From the NCBI GenBank assembly GCA_008973525.1, contig WACJ01000530.1:1054001-1118000 (forward strand): DNA of 64,000 nucleotides. Direction: 5' to 3'. Source of the stretch: Stenopsyche tienmushanensis. Lineage: Eukaryota > Arthropoda > Insecta > Trichoptera > Stenopsychidae. Position 1 is the stretch's first letter. Each line of letters opens with the position of its first letter. A program made the position numbers and the translations under genes. This document shows, piece after piece, positions 33,631 through 44,000 of the stretch. Below the pieces are notes generated by a model. That model was not told the DNA's origin and made no database searches. It saw only the letters and a program-made list of their open reading frames with translations.

Positions 33631-34505
33631 TTCTTTTGAAGACAATGGAAAACTATTCTAGAGAACCTTTTTGATTCTACTACTTTTTGCTGGCTAGGGC
33701 GTTACCGGGCTAGGGTGAAGACATACATGACGCATAACACTTTGATGTACACAGCCGTCAAATCCCGTCATGCGTCAGCAGATAATACTTCCTTTTTTCG
33801 TCAAATAAGTCTATGCATACCCTCCTCTGTTCGGCGATTCCAAAACGATATAGAAATTAAAGGGAAAATGAAGTTCTTCATATGCCTCTCCTTAAGGCCG
33901 TACATTTGTAGTCTTTCCTGGTCTTGTTCTGTTCCTAAAGCTTCTTGGCTCTGAACCGGTGAGATTCATCGTGCTCCAGATGTTATAGATAGCGAGTGAC
34001 AAGCAAGTCATGATTTGTAAAAGTAGCAATGAGTATCAGCTTGCTGTTAAAAGAGTATTTAATCTCTAAATAAGTACTATATTTTCGTATAACACCATCA
34101 ATGTGACTGATAAAATTCCTTTCTGCTGAGACACGGGCTAAAACGCGCAAAATTCCCGATTTCCCGACAAATTATTTATTTCCGTCGCTGCAGATGAATA
34201 CTTACATACTATAATACTTTGATGTGATTTGTAATTATATTACGGAGGAATACAAAAATTCCGAACCCCGTATCTATTATATTTCATATCGATATTCCCA
34301 TTATTAGAGTTGATGTGTAGTAAATACATCACCGGTAGGGAAAGGTTAATATAACAATTTGAAAAAAATATATGTTTTGTATATATTTATACATAGATTA
34401 CTGCCTTTAGGCTTCGCCTAAGCTCGCCAATTAGTAATAACGCCACTGTTTCCAAGCGTCTAGATTTCGGCGGGAATGTCACGATTTAGTAGCCTTTATT
34501 GTGCT

Positions 34506-35374
34506 AATTTCATTAAATAGAAATGAAATAAGTTGTGTTAAGTTGTATTTAAGCGGAGGAAGAAAACGTCCAGCAAAATGTACGCGACGGGGGACGCAGC
34601 GACGAACGAGTTAAAAACGTATCAAAGCAGTTTTGATCCGCGGTACACAATTTCTTCAATGAAAATATTAATAACGGGTTTTGAAAGTCACCGTCGCTAA
34701 TTATATTTGCGATTTAAAGATAGACATTTGCATTTAATTTATGGCTAATGAGATACGCTCATTGAGAATATTATATAGTGGTGCTGCAAGTCTTCATCGT
34801 CGGGCGCAGCTGGAAGTGGCAGCGGCAACAAGGGCTGTCGATTTCACATGAACGATGACCCTTCCCCGAGTCTTGGGCGCTTGTATATTATAAGCCCCGT
34901 AATCCAATAACGGACTCGTAATTTATTGGCTTATATGAAATTTTCCATAAGCGGTTTTACTTACACGTACCGGGTATTATCTACGTGACATAACTTTCTA
35001 TCGGCTTTTGTGAATCTTCGGCGGACTTGTGGAAAAAATGTGTGTCATACGACAGATCTTGGCGCGAAGCACTAGTTTCGGATAAGGTTCCGTGCTGCTT
35101 TTTTTAAGTTCACAATTCGCAGAACGAGCCAATATGCAAAATAGGCGCATCTTATTGTCAGTGTAACGGTTCATTTTTATGCAGAGAAGCGTTCAATTGT
35201 GCTTTTGACCCATTTTTTGTGCGGATGCAGATTCGTGGTTTTATGTCCGTTTGGCAAAATGTTCATTCGACGATGCCTCGTTCGGTTCTGTTTCACTTGA
35301 CGCTCTAAAAATCTGAGATTGTGACCGTTTATTGATGATTTATGAGTGCGAATGAAACTCTTAGCTTACAGATA
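34506..35374. other. single-copy sequence; one short frame
   Basis: A 40-codon + frame starts at 34578 in the context CAGCAAAATG and is CpG-rich at its beginning. It is not recognised. The rest is unique AT-rich DNA. Confidence 0.3.
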
Positions 35375-35605
35375 AAACTTGTGTTTGTGTAATATATAAT
35401 AAAATAGGCTTGATTCTGGTGTAGCGGTTGGTTTATACTACGTATAGACAAACACATAATAGAGGCGGCACAGCGCATGCGTATAGTATCCCTATCATGT
35501 ATATGACAAACACATAAATATTACAAGCGACTCTTCATCTCTTTCTGACCGATTGTCCTTTTTTGAGTTTCATTTTTTGTGACGTTTAAACCAATTTGCC
35601 TTCGC
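35375..35605 (+). repeat. SINE-like repeat M3
   Basis: Family blocks TAATAAAATAGGCTTG, GGTGTAGCGGTTGGTTTAT, GAGGCGGCACAGCGCATGCG and GAGTTTCATTTTTTGTGACG in the same order as M1, with a local duplication of ACAAACACATAA and about 30 extra bases before the last block. Confidence 0.5.
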
Positions 35606-36007
35606 GTCCAATACATGTTGTACTGCAAAAACTCCCACGGTCTTGCTGAAAGTTTTTCAAACAGTATTTGCAGCATTTCTCTGCTTGTGTCCCTAAATCG
35701 AATAAATATTCCTAAATTAATTGCATAACCAAATGTATGGTGGAATTTAGCGATCAAATTATTACATTTTAAACGCCTGCTAGTTTGATGTTTTCATCTT
35801 CAGAAGTCAAACTTATTTTCTTCTTTTACCACAGTTCAATTTTTCATGGAATGCTCTTAATTAATTGCTTTGTTAGTGGAAGAACAGTCTTCCCAAATCT
35901 TTTGGTAATTTCTTAGAACCGATCTTTCCCATAATACGTCTGTATACACTTTAATTTAATTTATTTAAAAAAATATATAAAATAGAATGGAAGCGAAAGA
36001 TAAATCA

Positions 36008-36175
36008 ATCTAAATACAGCAACTCTCCTATAGCGTCCATATCGTTTGCGGCGTCTTTTATATAAGTAAATCAATGCCCTCTCGCGCTTGTTAGTCACTT
36101 GAACTTCTTAACAAGCTAATTATGTTAAAAAAAATATATGTATGGGTGCCTATGTTTCTATAGCGTCTGACGTAT
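36008..36175 (-). repeat. family G element, partial
   Basis: CTCCTATAGCGTCC, GTTTGCGGCGTCTTTTA, CAATGCCCTCTCGCGC and TGTTTCTATAGCGTCTGA correspond in reverse to the interior of the complete G element at 17.1 kb. The CAGTCAACCC ends are not preserved. Confidence 0.6.
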
Positions 36176-36253
36176 GTCTGACGAAACAAAAATTCTTCTT
36201 CGATTTTGAGGTATCTTTGGGCTGGTAGTTCTTAATCTAGTTTAGTATGACAG

Positions 36254-36551
36254 TGTAGCGTGGGCGATTTATCATCCCCACATTCTGGCGAATTAAATCT
36301 GCTCAGATTAACAGCGACATCTTCCATCTCTCTCTAGGTGCAATATGCTATTTTAACAGCACCATCTTCTGTGGCGCTACGGGGACATTGCACCTGCAAT
36401 ACCGACCGATCGCTTCTTGCGCGTGCACCGTTGCCGGTTGGGAGAATCTTCGGCTAGCCTTGGCTGCGGGAAGTCGTCCCTCCTTCAGACAGATCTCTCT
36501 CTCGTGTGAAATAAACAGTTATTTAGAGAAGAGAGTCTTTCTATTCGACGC
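36254..36551 (+). mobile_element. LTR-like repeat B4
   Basis: Starts TGTAGCGTGGGCGATTTATC and runs through GATTAACAGCGACATCTTCC, GGGGACATTGCACCTGCA, AAATAAACAGTTATTTAGAG and TTTCTATTCGACGCC. It is cut just before the family 3' terminus by the start of a G element (CAGTCAACCCTTCTG at 36552). The TGTAG start agrees with B5 and B8, which defines the family's 5' end. Confidence 0.7.
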
Positions 36552-37217
36552 CAGTCAACCCTTCTGTAGGGTCGAATTCTATAGAGTTTTTTCCTATAGC
36601 GTTTGCGGCGATTTTTTTTTTGTTTAGTAGTCCCTTCTATAGCCATTTATTAAAAGAATATTCCAGGGATGTTCTATACAATACTTATAATTATCATTAA
36701 TATGTAACTGTAGCGAGGGCGATTACCATCCTTGCGTAGTAGCGCTGTTAAGAGCGATATCTTCCGTTTCTCTTCAGGCGCAATGTGTTATTTGAACAGC
36801 GCCATCTCTTGTGGCCCTACGGAGACATTGCACATTGGACATACCGACGGATTGCTTCTTGTGCGTGCATCTTTGCCGGTTGGGGAGTGACGCGCAGGAG
36901 GCGAAAGTCGGAAGAGTCGTCGGTTAGCCTTGACTGCGGGAGGTCGTCCTTCCTGCGGCAAGATCTCTCTCGTGTGGAATAAATAGTTATTTAGATAAGA
37001 GAGTCTTTTAATTCGACGCCCGTCTATTCCCATCCATTCGTCCAACAACATCATGCTATAGAACGTTAGGGACCTATAAAAAAATGTACTTTTTTATTTT
37101 GATGACACGCGCGAAGGACATTGGCCTTAAGTATATTTCCCTTTGCTCACGTAAAAGACACCACAAACGCTATTGAAAAAATCTCTATAAAAGTGGACGC
37201 TATAGGAGAGATGACCG
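36552..37217. mobile_element. family G element split by an LTR-like repeat
   Basis: The left half begins CAGTCAACCCTTCTGTAGG and the right half ends GACGCTATAGGAGAGATGACC, which are the inverted ends of family G. Between 36709 and 37050 lies a complete LTR-like repeat B5, after which GCTATAGAACGTTAGG resumes the G interior. The nesting order is therefore G before B5. Confidence 0.7.
36709..37050 (+). mobile_element. LTR-like repeat B5, complete (probable solo LTR)
   Basis: Runs from TGTAGCGAGGGCGATTACC to CCATTCGTCCAACAACA (TG...CA), 342 bp. It contains AATAAA after CTCTCGTGTGG, as expected of an LTR R region, and no open frame. The flanks (GTAAC and TCATG) do not form an obvious target duplication. 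The LTR class is inferred from TG...CA ends, polyadenylation signal, length and absence of internal genes; an unclassified short repeat remains possible. Confidence 0.65.
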
Positions 37218-38232
37218 TACTTGAACTTTGTATTTTTTATCAGTCTGGTTCAATCTATAATACATGTCGAATGCATTCCAAATCTGTAGTCTGAGACTAA
37301 TGATTGGTGATCTAGTATTAAGGAGCTATAACTGGCTTTTTTTTAGGGAAATATATTGTTTTCTTCGATTAGCATTGTTATTTACTGTCTACATTTAATT
37401 TGTGGTTACGACCTGATGCAAAAATATTTGGTCATATTTACCTGCCAAATCTATTTACTCAAATTTAGGTCTATCTATGGTAGTCCATCAATGGTTTGCT
37501 GAAGTCTTGATCAATTTGGTGATTTCTGTACAAAGTCATAATTTAAATGGCTATTTCTCAATTCAAATTTTCTTAACCACCGTTGGACATCTGTCGACGA
37601 TAAATACTTCCACGTATGGTTTTATTGGCCTTGCTCGCATTTCTGTCTTGCTCGTAAAAAGCAGAATACAATGTATGGAATTTTCTTCGTTTGGCTCGAG
37701 ATTGTAAAAAACGACAATAATATGATATTTGCAAGCCGATGTTTACTCGAAACATCCATAAATATTTATTAGTTTCAAGTGCATTATGCAATTTATTCGT
37801 TGATTTATGGCATACTATCTAAACGTCATTAACGTCAACTAGATAATAGAGTATATTTTTTGAATTTAAATTTTTAAACATTTCTATTCAGTCCGATGAT
37901 AACCCTGTTCTTAAAAGGTCGAAACGCGTAGTACTCGCGTTTGAGATATGTCATAGTTATAATAGGCCCATTCATGACTGTAATGATGATAATTATGTAT
38001 ATAGATTAATTACATTTTACATTTATTCAATAATAATATAATAATAAACATGATTTACGTTGTAGCTTTGGATATTCATATTAATTTGTGTTTGTGTGAT
38101 TTTATCATTCGCGGTCATGGACGTTGTGATAATGCATGCTATTTTATAATTTTATAAATCTGGCTTATTAAAAAATGGCGTGCTATTTGAAAATACTTGT
38201 GAAAATCGACTGACGAGAAGAATGTGTCATTA
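37218..38232. other. single-copy AT-rich sequence
   Basis: No gene recognised. A 76-codon + frame (37477-37707) and a 72-codon minus frame overlap and lack domains. Confidence 0.35.
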
Positions 38233-38280
38233 TGCGGCCAAGACTTTCGGTCGACTCTTTTTTATATTTTCTTTCCTGCG
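38233..38280 (+). repeat. short dispersed repeat O, second copy
   Basis: GCGGCCAAGACTTTCGGTCG matches the block at 16.33 kb with a few changes. Confidence 0.45.
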
Positions 38281-40074
38281 CACTTATATCAACTTTGTCA
38301 CTATTTTTTATTTATTTGTAAAAAAATAATCCAAAATTGTAAAGCATTTCAATAGATTAAACATCAATTAGATATGCGTGTGTAAAGTATAAAAGCGGAG
38401 GGTTTTTAAGCTTGACTAATGGCGCAAGCAACTGGTTAAACCTTCAAGGTATGCGCACGAAAACTTGAAGTTATGAAAGTGTTCGATGTCACTTCGAATA
38501 TACACATTGAGACATTTATTTTGACACGCGTCAAATTTATCTAAACCGCAAAGCGATATTTATTACACGGTAATTTTTTACCGTGACGTATGTCAAAAGT
38601 ATCGTTACGCTCTTGCCGTATGATGTTTCACACGCGTACGCAATTACACCTATTTGTAGGGATTGAGATAAACGTTTATGCGTCGCGATAATTGCGGACA
38701 TGATGTTGTTTTCGCGAAGATGCATTAACATATCGACACATTGCCTTCGGTGGCTCGAGTGGCGATTATCGGAGCCTTTGAAGCGCCGTTATTAATTGAT
38801 TGCCAGATTCATGGATGGAGCAGATGTCCTTCCTTCGGTCCTCTCGAGTGTTGATCTTCTTCGCGAGATGGTTATACCACATGGCCCGAGGCGCGATGCT
38901 GGAATGCCGTTCCAGTTATTATTTAACCTTGTTTACATTATTTAACAGCTGCCACTTTGACATAACCCACATGACCGCCCTATCAACAATGGGCGTCTAT
39001 CGTGCAGTAATTGTATTCCGTGGACAGTGCGCTATCTGTGGACAGTCTGACCACGTCGTTGCCACGACGATATCGTCGCTTGGAAGCCGGACAGGAAGCG
39101 AAGAATTGAAGCTGGGTCAAAGTCGCTTCTCGGAGCTCACCTGACTCCAAGTCATTTCACTCAATAAAAACAACACCAAAGAAGCATTCCAAATGCGAAC
39201 TCTTAGCAGTTTTATTTGCTCTAGGGCAGGGCTACAGCTTACATTTTTTGGTAATAAAATGATTTGTTAACCAATTTAAATAATTGATGATGATACATCT
39301 GGAATAGAATGAACAAACAACCATGTGATCAGTTAGCGTATCGTTTGAATTACTCGAATGGGGCCTTTTTGTTGTTGTTTAATAATCATAATTTTCGGTA
39401 GCATCCATGCTTATCTTAACCCTTTGTTTGGTGAATTAAAAGTTATATATAAACTCATTATTAATTTGTACTTAGATTGAAGAAATTGTAATAAAAAACA
39501 AGTGCATTTGTGGAGTCGTGAAGAATTATCGATTAGGTGCGGAATGACGTCCTTCCCGCAGCCGTGTCAAAATATTTTCATACATTCATTAACCCGTATT
39601 ATATCGATTTTATTTTCATACTACTATTGTTATTTAATTTAAAAAAGCCTATATATTCTGTCACCAAGCAAACAATTCATATAAACATACATTAAGCTGT
39701 CATTTGTATCCCCTTAATAATTATAAAAAATAAAAACCTGCTACAATCATAAAACACATTTCATGGCGATTTTTGAAGCGTTTTAATACTTTATAGACCG
39801 CAAAAAAACAGTAAAACTCCCACTTAAGACGGCACGTTTTTTTAAGAAATTCACACTTTTTTTTACATACTTGTAACTTATAGCAAATCTTCTCCATTGT
39901 TTTTTCTACCAAATTGCATTTATTATTTAGTGCGCTAGCGCGGGATCGGTCCTTATGGTGTTAACTATCCTTTGCTAGCTACAAAGTCTTCTGTTTTGAT
40001 CATTTTTTTCCGTCTAGATAATCTTGCAATATTTTCTTCCACTCTCTTTCCATATTTTCTTTGTGTAAAAACCG
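38281..40074. other. single-copy sequence; one unrecognised frame
   Basis: A 114-codon + frame (38800-39144) lies in a CpG-richer patch (38,750-39,140). It contains a CAICGQSD motif, but no zinc-finger pairing or known family can be asserted. A TTAACCCTTTGTTTGG at 39416 resembles a family F end, without a partner. The rest is AT-rich. Confidence 0.3.
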
Positions 40075-40245
40075 TTGCCGATTCAGTCAGTGAAGCTTAG
40101 AAGGCGGGAGTAGTGAGAAGTCGTCTGTTGGCCTTGGTTACGGAAGGACGTCCTTCCCGCGGCCAGATCCCCCATGCTTAATAAAGGAGTTATCTAAGAC
40201 AAGAGATTTTCTGTTTGATCGTCCTACGCCGTACTCATTTGTCAA
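40075..40245 (+). mobile_element. LTR-like repeat B6, divergent fragment
   Basis: GAGAAGTCGTCTGTTGGCC, GGACGTCCTTCCCGCGGCC, AATAAAGGAGTTATCTAAG and GAGATTTTCTGTTTGATCG align with the 3' half of family B. The CTACA terminus is not present. Confidence 0.55.
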
Positions 40246-40450
40246 CTCACACATTAGTGAAGCTTTACCGTAAATATATACTATTGGTTGTCGGACTACA
40301 AGGGGCTCCGGATTAAACTAGGGCCTGTATCTGTATTTTTTGAATAAATGGCTATTCTACTCGACGTTTGTATTCTTTCATCGTATCACCGATGATGTGC
40401 TGCTCTCTAATCATTGTAAAACATAAAACTTTTATCATTCACTATGACAA

Positions 40451-40622
40451 TCTAGATAAGCCTATAACTGAAACGCCATAGTGGAGTATTATGCTGTAAA
40501 AATATTTTTTTATGACAATTAATAGATGAATGAATGTCTAGATTAGCCAGTAACTGAAACGCCATAGTGGAGTATTATGCTGTAAAAATATTTTTTTATG
40601 ACAATTAATAGATGAATGAATG
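40451..40622 (+). repeat. 86 bp tandem duplication (two units)
   Basis: The unit TCTAGATAAGCCTATAACTG...GAATGAATG at 40451-40536 is repeated at 40537-40622 with about three differences, all near its start. No similarity to other repeats here. Confidence 0.85.
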
Positions 40623-40734
40623 TCGCTAAAATGTCCCTTTTTAATTTTTTAAACACTTTTCTTAGATGCAAACCATTTTGTGCTCTTAGTATTTTGTTCA
40701 CCAATTCATCCATCAATTATCTGATATCGAGGCT

Positions 40735-41153
40735 TTATTGAGGCTAGTTGGTCCCAGGATTAGAGCCGTAACGTGATAGCACAGATCGTAGAAGACCCCA
40801 GGTACGCATTTATTCCTGAAAATGTCGCAAAATACCCTAAAAGAGGATGCAGTGACCAACCGGTCCGCTTTTCCGACCGCTGATATGACGAATGAACGGT
40901 AATCGTGATCGGACGCCATTTCCGAACGTGTTTATAGAACGATTACGAGCTCTCATTACAGAACGAAGTTGTCCGAAGAAGACTGATCGGATGGGTTGTT
41001 TAAATTTAACAATCGGTCGAAAATATTGTAGAGTAGAATGACCAAATAAAAACTATGTGCAACTCTCGACTGGGTTGGTATTCTGCGTTTTGCGCCCCAA
41101 ACTCATTTGCGTCCGTGGCGGGCGCCCAATCCCCTTATGGCATTACGGCCCTG
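40735..41153 (-). repeat. dispersed repeat C5
   Basis: Reverse copy ending at TTACGGCCCTG (complement of CAGGGCCGTAA), with GGCGGGCGCCCAAT, CATGTGCAACTCTCGA-type block and the hairpin at 40861-40879 (one arm base changed). The far end shows CAGGATTAGAGCCGTAACG, which may be an inverted partner of the CAGGGCCGTAA end. Confidence 0.6.
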
Positions 41154-41640
41154 CCCAGGGTAGTTCAGATTCTTACTGACTAAACTGCCCTGCGTCTTTC
41201 TTTTATTGCCTTCTTTGGCGTTCATTACTTCCTCCACGAATTCCCGCCAAAGGTTCAATTTTTCTTGCTCATCATCATGTTAACCCGAGTCCTTGTAGTC
41301 CCGTGTAGATTGTGCCTCCATCGACTTTGATCTTCTTAGGATCTTCAGAGTATTTTCAGCTTTATATGTCAAGCTTGAAATAGATGCATTTGGGACCCAT
41401 GATAGTATCTGAATCCATTTTTTCTCGGTTTTTGACGGTTTTTCGAGCGTTTTCACGGAATCAAACACTGAACAGACGTCAGTCTCGTTCGTGCGTTCAC
41501 ACGATGACCCAAAATTACGAATGTAAAAATATTTACCATGGTTTACATTGTACAGCAAGAAGAATGCTTTGATGATTCGACGCTCGCCATGTAAACAATA
41601 ATTGAGGACGATCAAGTGTTGATAACTTCGTCGATCGTCT
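41154..41640 (-). other. unrecognised minus-strand frame abutting repeat C5
   Basis: A 111-codon frame (41280-41615) continues in the same register past one stop into HDDEQEKLNLWREFVEEVMN and on to the exact edge of repeat C5. The composition (charged, Trp/Glu/Lys-rich) looks protein-like, and C5 may have inserted into it. No family is recognised. It may be a decayed transposon gene or a host pseudogene. Confidence 0.3.
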
Positions 41641-42599
41641 CCAAAATATTATGTTAAGTCTAGCAGCGAAGGCAATCAATCAAATGTGCTTAATAAAAAG
41701 CATCTGAAAATGAATTATGCATTGTTGTTAATTTGCTCTCGACGTCGATGGGCAACGTTCAAAGAAGGTGTGCAGAAGCATGCCTTTGGCGAATTTTGCA
41801 AACGATCCCTTATTTGGGGGATCGCATTCGCGATATCGATAAGGCTATGTGCATAATTTGTGTTGGATTGAGCGCTTCATGGTCGTCGGAGGACTGGTTA
41901 CTCTCAATTGGGTCCTTTCGCGGTCCAATTTTTGTTGCTCAATTATGCGAAGATCGGACACGCTTCGCACTTCTTGCGCAACATTTGCAATGCCGTTTGG
42001 CGTTCTAATCTTCGGCTCGCGTTGATTGAGCCGTTGATGGACTACCATTGTGGAACGACGCAGAGCTGGTTTCCAATCGGCTTCGGAAGACAATGACAAT
42101 GGGTGCGAGCCATCACGCGCCGGCCCTGTCCGAACAACTGTGCCGTCGTCCTGCACTCCGACTCCTCATTGTTGTCTCCAAATTAGACGGTTTATATTCA
42201 GCTCGGAGATTCTGCAATTTCAGATGCACGCCTCGACTCTCCATATTATTTATTTACGGCTCCTCTTATTTATGTCGGACGTTTTCAGCCGTTGACCTAC
42301 AATACAGCACGAAGCACGTAGTCCATCGTGCTGAAAAAAAATTATCAATGAACTTCCCGTTTATAAACATTCAGTCGGTTTTTTGCCCCGTCAAACTCGA
42401 CGTAATTCAAACAATTCAAAGTCACGGTTATTCGAGAATTGACCACATTTTAATAGCAGAGATCATGCGAGTGTTGATCAACACGACGTACAAACTTCAT
42501 CAGATTATATTGCAAATATACTTGCTGACTTATTTACTGCATAATAAAATGATAACGTATAGATGGCGGTTGTTGTTTATAAAAATTACTAAATAAAAA
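41641..42599. other. CpG-rich single-copy sequence with the longest open frames of the window
   Basis: A + frame at 42048-42596 (182 codons) overlaps another + frame (41733-42008) and a minus frame at 41845-42156 (103 codons). Open frames in several registers of a CpG-rich patch are expected by chance. No domain or conserved motif was recognised on either strand, so I leave it uncalled. Confidence 0.3.
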
Positions 42600-42705
42600 C
42601 CATGATATGTATTTGGTACACCGTATGAAATTCTGAACACTGTACCTATTATATTTCATGTGGATACTCCCATCATTACAGTTGTACTAAATACATCATA
42701 AATGG
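42600..42705 (-). repeat. hAT-family core fragment
   Basis: TACACCGTATGAAATTCTGA, ACCTATTATATTTCATG and ACTAAATACATCATAAATGG are a decayed piece of the family A core in reverse. Confidence 0.55.
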
Positions 42706-42825
42706 TCGCCCAAATGAGGCGACCACGCCAAAAATAGCAAAGAAAAACCACAAAATGGTACTGGATGACTGTCGACTGTGAGTGCGCGAGCTGACGGAAA
42801 TAGTGGACCTTTTAAAAATGATGTA

Positions 42826-42900
42826 CAGTAAAACCTCGATATAACGGACTAATTGGGAGGAGAGGGTGTCCGTTAAAGCCGAAAGTCCGTTATATAAAAA
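42826..42900 (+). repeat. pogo/Tigger-like terminal fragment
   Basis: After TA (42824-42825), CAGTAAAACCTCGATATAAC then GGACTAATTGGG is typical of pogo/Tigger-type inverted ends. ATAACGGAC recurs inverted (GTCCGTTATAT) at 42887-42897. No second full terminal repeat is visible nearby. Confidence 0.55.
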
Positions 42901-42994
42901 TAAATCTAAAATAAATCGAAAAACTAAAAAGCTGCGTCCGGGGAAAAAACTAGCTACGATAGCAGCATAAATTAGTTAGATAAATATATAGCGT

Positions 42995-43297
42995 TTATAG
43001 GTATATACGCGTGCCACCTTTGTAAGTTATCCTCTGAGGTGGCTTCCGTAATCGTACAGATGGCCCCACATATAAATTTATCCCCGAAAAAAGCCACAAA
43101 AGGCCCCTAAAGAGGACCATAAGGTTTGGGTATCCAACCGGTCCGCTTTTCGGACCGCCGATATGACGAATGAACGCCACGCGATCGGACGCCATACCCG
43201 AACACGGTCAATCAGTGTTGATTCATGCAAAGTAGAATGATCTAGTAAATTAAAAATCATGTGCAATTCTCGATTGAGTCGATATTCTGCGTTTTAA
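42995..43297 (-). repeat. dispersed repeat C6
   Basis: Reverse copy with GGCTTCCGTAATCGTACAG, GGCCCCTAAAGAGGACC, the perfect hairpin at 43139-43157 and GTGCAATTCTCGATTGAGTC. The AATATTTTCGACC block is missing, as in C1. Confidence 0.6.
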
Positions 43298-44000
43298 TCA
43301 CATATCAAATTTGCAATGTACATTAATAATATTTTCGAAGCACGTTGATCCTCTTTTAAATTCTTAGATCTAAATATCTCAATCGGTTCTCAAAGCAATT
43401 GCCAATTTATAGGAAGATACATATTTTCATCGAGGCAGCTGTTTTAGAGATATTGAAAAACTTTTTGCAGATAGTGCCCAACTTCCACCATGTACTTTAA
43501 AAACTTTCTTAATTCGAAATTCTTCTAAATATAAAAAGGCCCAAAATGCTTTCGAATTTTGTACATTGTAATGGACAACGGACCAAACAAATACATTATT
43601 AATGTCTGTTAGATCTTGTTTATGTTGCTAAACGAGGAAGAAGTGTTCAAAACACTTCAAATATATTCTACTGGTGTTATTAAAACGCTGTTTTTCAAAA
43701 TTTGGAATGCAGTTTTGCTTAGAATACAGGAAATATTACTATTTTTTTAGTTGTTTACTTTAATTTTTTGACCGCTGCTGAGTATTTTGATGAACGGAAA
43801 GATGTTTGCTATATTCGTCTTTCTTGTTTGATCGCACTGATGTGTAAGTATTGATATCCTGGCACACAAAAACGCCATTAAGTCATCAATTACCTAATGG
43901 CGAACAAAACAATAAAACAGACCGTAATGTAATGTCTAATATAATAATTTGAATAATCAATATTCTATTATTAATACAAGAACGGCTTTGTAAATAAAGT
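43298..44000. other. single-copy AT-rich sequence
   Basis: No gene recognised. TACAAGAACGGCTTTGTAAA at about 43975 resembles the family F interior. Confidence 0.35.

Larger units (their letters stand above)
32945..34505 (-). mobile_element. hAT-family element A11, longest relic (about 1.25 kb without its insertion)
   Basis: On the minus strand the order from 5' to 3' is: the ACGCCACTGTTTCC block and core (34.5-34.1 kb), an internal region (34.07-33.65 kb) not kept in most copies, the transposase C-terminal domain (33.61-33.48 kb), then the 3' tail and CCCGGGATGATCTAATGC near the 3' end (33.0-32.95 kb). The last 20 or so bases of the 3' terminal repeat and the whole 5' terminal repeat are lost. 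It is broken by a TTAA-flanked insertion at 33166-33470. Treating 32.95-34.5 kb as one element is an inference from order and orientation. Confidence 0.7.

Noticed and set aside
42048..42596. 182-codon open frame, the longest in the window
   Set aside because: Overlapped by long frames on the other strand and in other registers in a CpG-rich patch; no domain, no start or splice evidence.
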